Positions 63,587-64,000 of a stretch of 64,000 nt of DNA are shown here, one piece after another. The notes beneath the pieces are model-generated. The model did no database searches. It saw only the letters and a program-made list of their open reading frames with translations, and was not told where the DNA came from. Position 1 is the first letter of the stretch; every line of letters begins with the position of its first letter. Made by a program: the position numbers and the translations under genes. Source of the DNA: DATGLG01 sp035294245 (GTDB lineage: Bacteria > Pseudomonadota > Alphaproteobacteria > JACZXZ01); contig DATGLG010000034.1 in the NCBI GenBank assembly GCA_035294245.1, positions 21,487 through 85,486 of the forward strand, read 5' to 3'.

Positions 63587-64000
63587 GGCAAGTACTCCCG
63601 TGAAAGGCGTTCCGCACTCCGTGCAAACCAGGAGGGCGCCACTCTTAGCGGTGCAGCGCCCGTCTGTCACGCGGCATTAAATCGCTGGGCTCTCCCCTTC
63701 AATATACCACCTTCCGGCGCGAGGATGCGGCGGCTCCTCGTCCGGGTCCGCCGTCGCATTCACCATTTGTCTCATCTCGCGGGCCATGGCCTCCGATTCG
63801 ATGCGCCGCGCCCCCGTCGAAATGGTGGCGGCAAACGCCGGAATGCGGGCGAGAATTTTATGTAGCTGACGCGTCAAGTTGACCGGTTTTTGTAGCGCAT
63901 CAAATGACCGCTTCTGCTGTGGTTGGGGCTGTGGGCAAGCCGGAGGCTTGTCCACAGCCGTTGCGCCGGCGAAGCGGCTTAGGCGGCGCACTCAGGGGTG
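63587..64000. other. Gene-poor right end of the window
   Basis: No convincing gene is seen here. A minus-strand frame (63677-63991, 104 codons) is open, but its first third runs through a hairpin and it resembles nothing I know; its start may lie outside the window. TATATT on the minus strand near 63705 could serve as a -10 for gcdH. A 10-bp palindrome TGACGCGTCA lies near 63868. The main structure is the hairpin at 63927-63959. Confidence 0.5.
63927..63959. repeat. Long hairpin with DnaA-box-like arms
   Basis: GGCTGTGGGCAAGCC (63927-63941) and GGCTTGTCCACAGCC (63945-63959) form a 15-bp stem with one G-T pair and a GGA loop. Each arm contains a 9-mer similar to a DnaA box (TTGTCCACA; TTGCCCACA on the other strand). 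No T-run follows on either side. Confidence 0.5.

Noticed and set aside
63677..63991. 104-codon minus-strand frame as a gene
   Set aside because: No family resemblance, it runs through a hairpin, and its start may lie outside the window; not enough support.

Overview
The window is a high-GC bacterial chromosome segment from an alphaproteobacterium. The evidence is the housekeeping order rpoZ-rsh-pdxJ-acpS-lepB-rnc-era-recO-parC, an LdtR-type MarR regulator, an RpoH-type sigma factor, an arginyltransferase-like bpt gene and many GTG starts in 4-nt coupled overlaps. The order (Hyphomicrobiales or Rhodospirillales-like) cannot be fixed from sequence alone. I found no tRNA, rRNA, CRISPR array, insertion sequence or prophage. 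Genes are tightly packed, and the only gene-free stretch longer than 300 bases is the right end (63587-64000).

Region 1 (1-12443) is an oxalate/formate catabolic locus. It holds the end of a LivM-type permease, a two-subunit NAD-dependent formate dehydrogenase, a divergent pair of succinyl-CoA/malyl-CoA ligase-like subunits, a TerC membrane protein, a GntR/FCD regulator, a thiamine-diphosphate enzyme of the oxalyl-CoA decarboxylase/acetolactate synthase superfamily, and a clear formyl-CoA:oxalate CoA-transferase. My reading is that oxalate is loaded onto CoA by Frc (perhaps primed by the ADP-forming ligase), decarboxylated to formyl-CoA, and the released formate is oxidised to CO2 with NADH. 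Two copies of a 17-bp inverted repeat overlap the predicted promoters of the ligase operon and of the regulator, so the locus looks like one regulon.

Region 2 (12463-22122) concerns the cell envelope: an SGNH hydrolase, a polytopic membrane protein, a ChbG/HpnK-type deacetylase, a GT2 glycosyltransferase with a small membrane partner, a membrane-anchored GH17 protein resembling NdvC-type beta-glucan enzymes, an alpha/beta hydrolase and a soluble lytic transglycosylase. Region 3 (22319-35201) is the conserved core: dapA, smpB, a family-5 uracil-DNA glycosylase, an NYN protein, folK, rpoZ, rsh, pdxJ, acpS, lepB, rnc, era, recO and parC.

Region 4 (35218-49682), mostly on the minus strand, holds panB, bpt, an RDD protein, motA-motB, a reverse transsulfuration pair (cbs and cystathionine gamma-lyase), threonine dehydratase, a penicillin-acylase-family hydrolase, malonyl-CoA synthetase, an alpha/beta hydrolase and hemB. 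Region 5 (49835-53590) is a valine-degradation operon (isobutyryl-CoA dehydrogenase, 3-hydroxyisobutyryl-CoA hydrolase, 3-hydroxyisobutyrate dehydrogenase) followed by ldtR. Region 6 (53619-55212) has rpoH divergent from a cysteine-rich MarR regulator, with two copies of a TTTCGAGTCGA palindrome between them. Region 7 (55300-63586) holds a class I amidotransferase, a sugar-acid dehydratase with a complete sugar ABC importer, and a convergent glutaryl-CoA dehydrogenase.

The most promising undescribed features are the ADP-forming CoA-ligase pair inside the oxalate locus, with altered active-site loops, and the shared operator that ties it to the GntR regulator. Next come the Cys-rich MarR/rpoH promoter region and two small translationally coupled ORFs (26119-26211 and 18910-19116).
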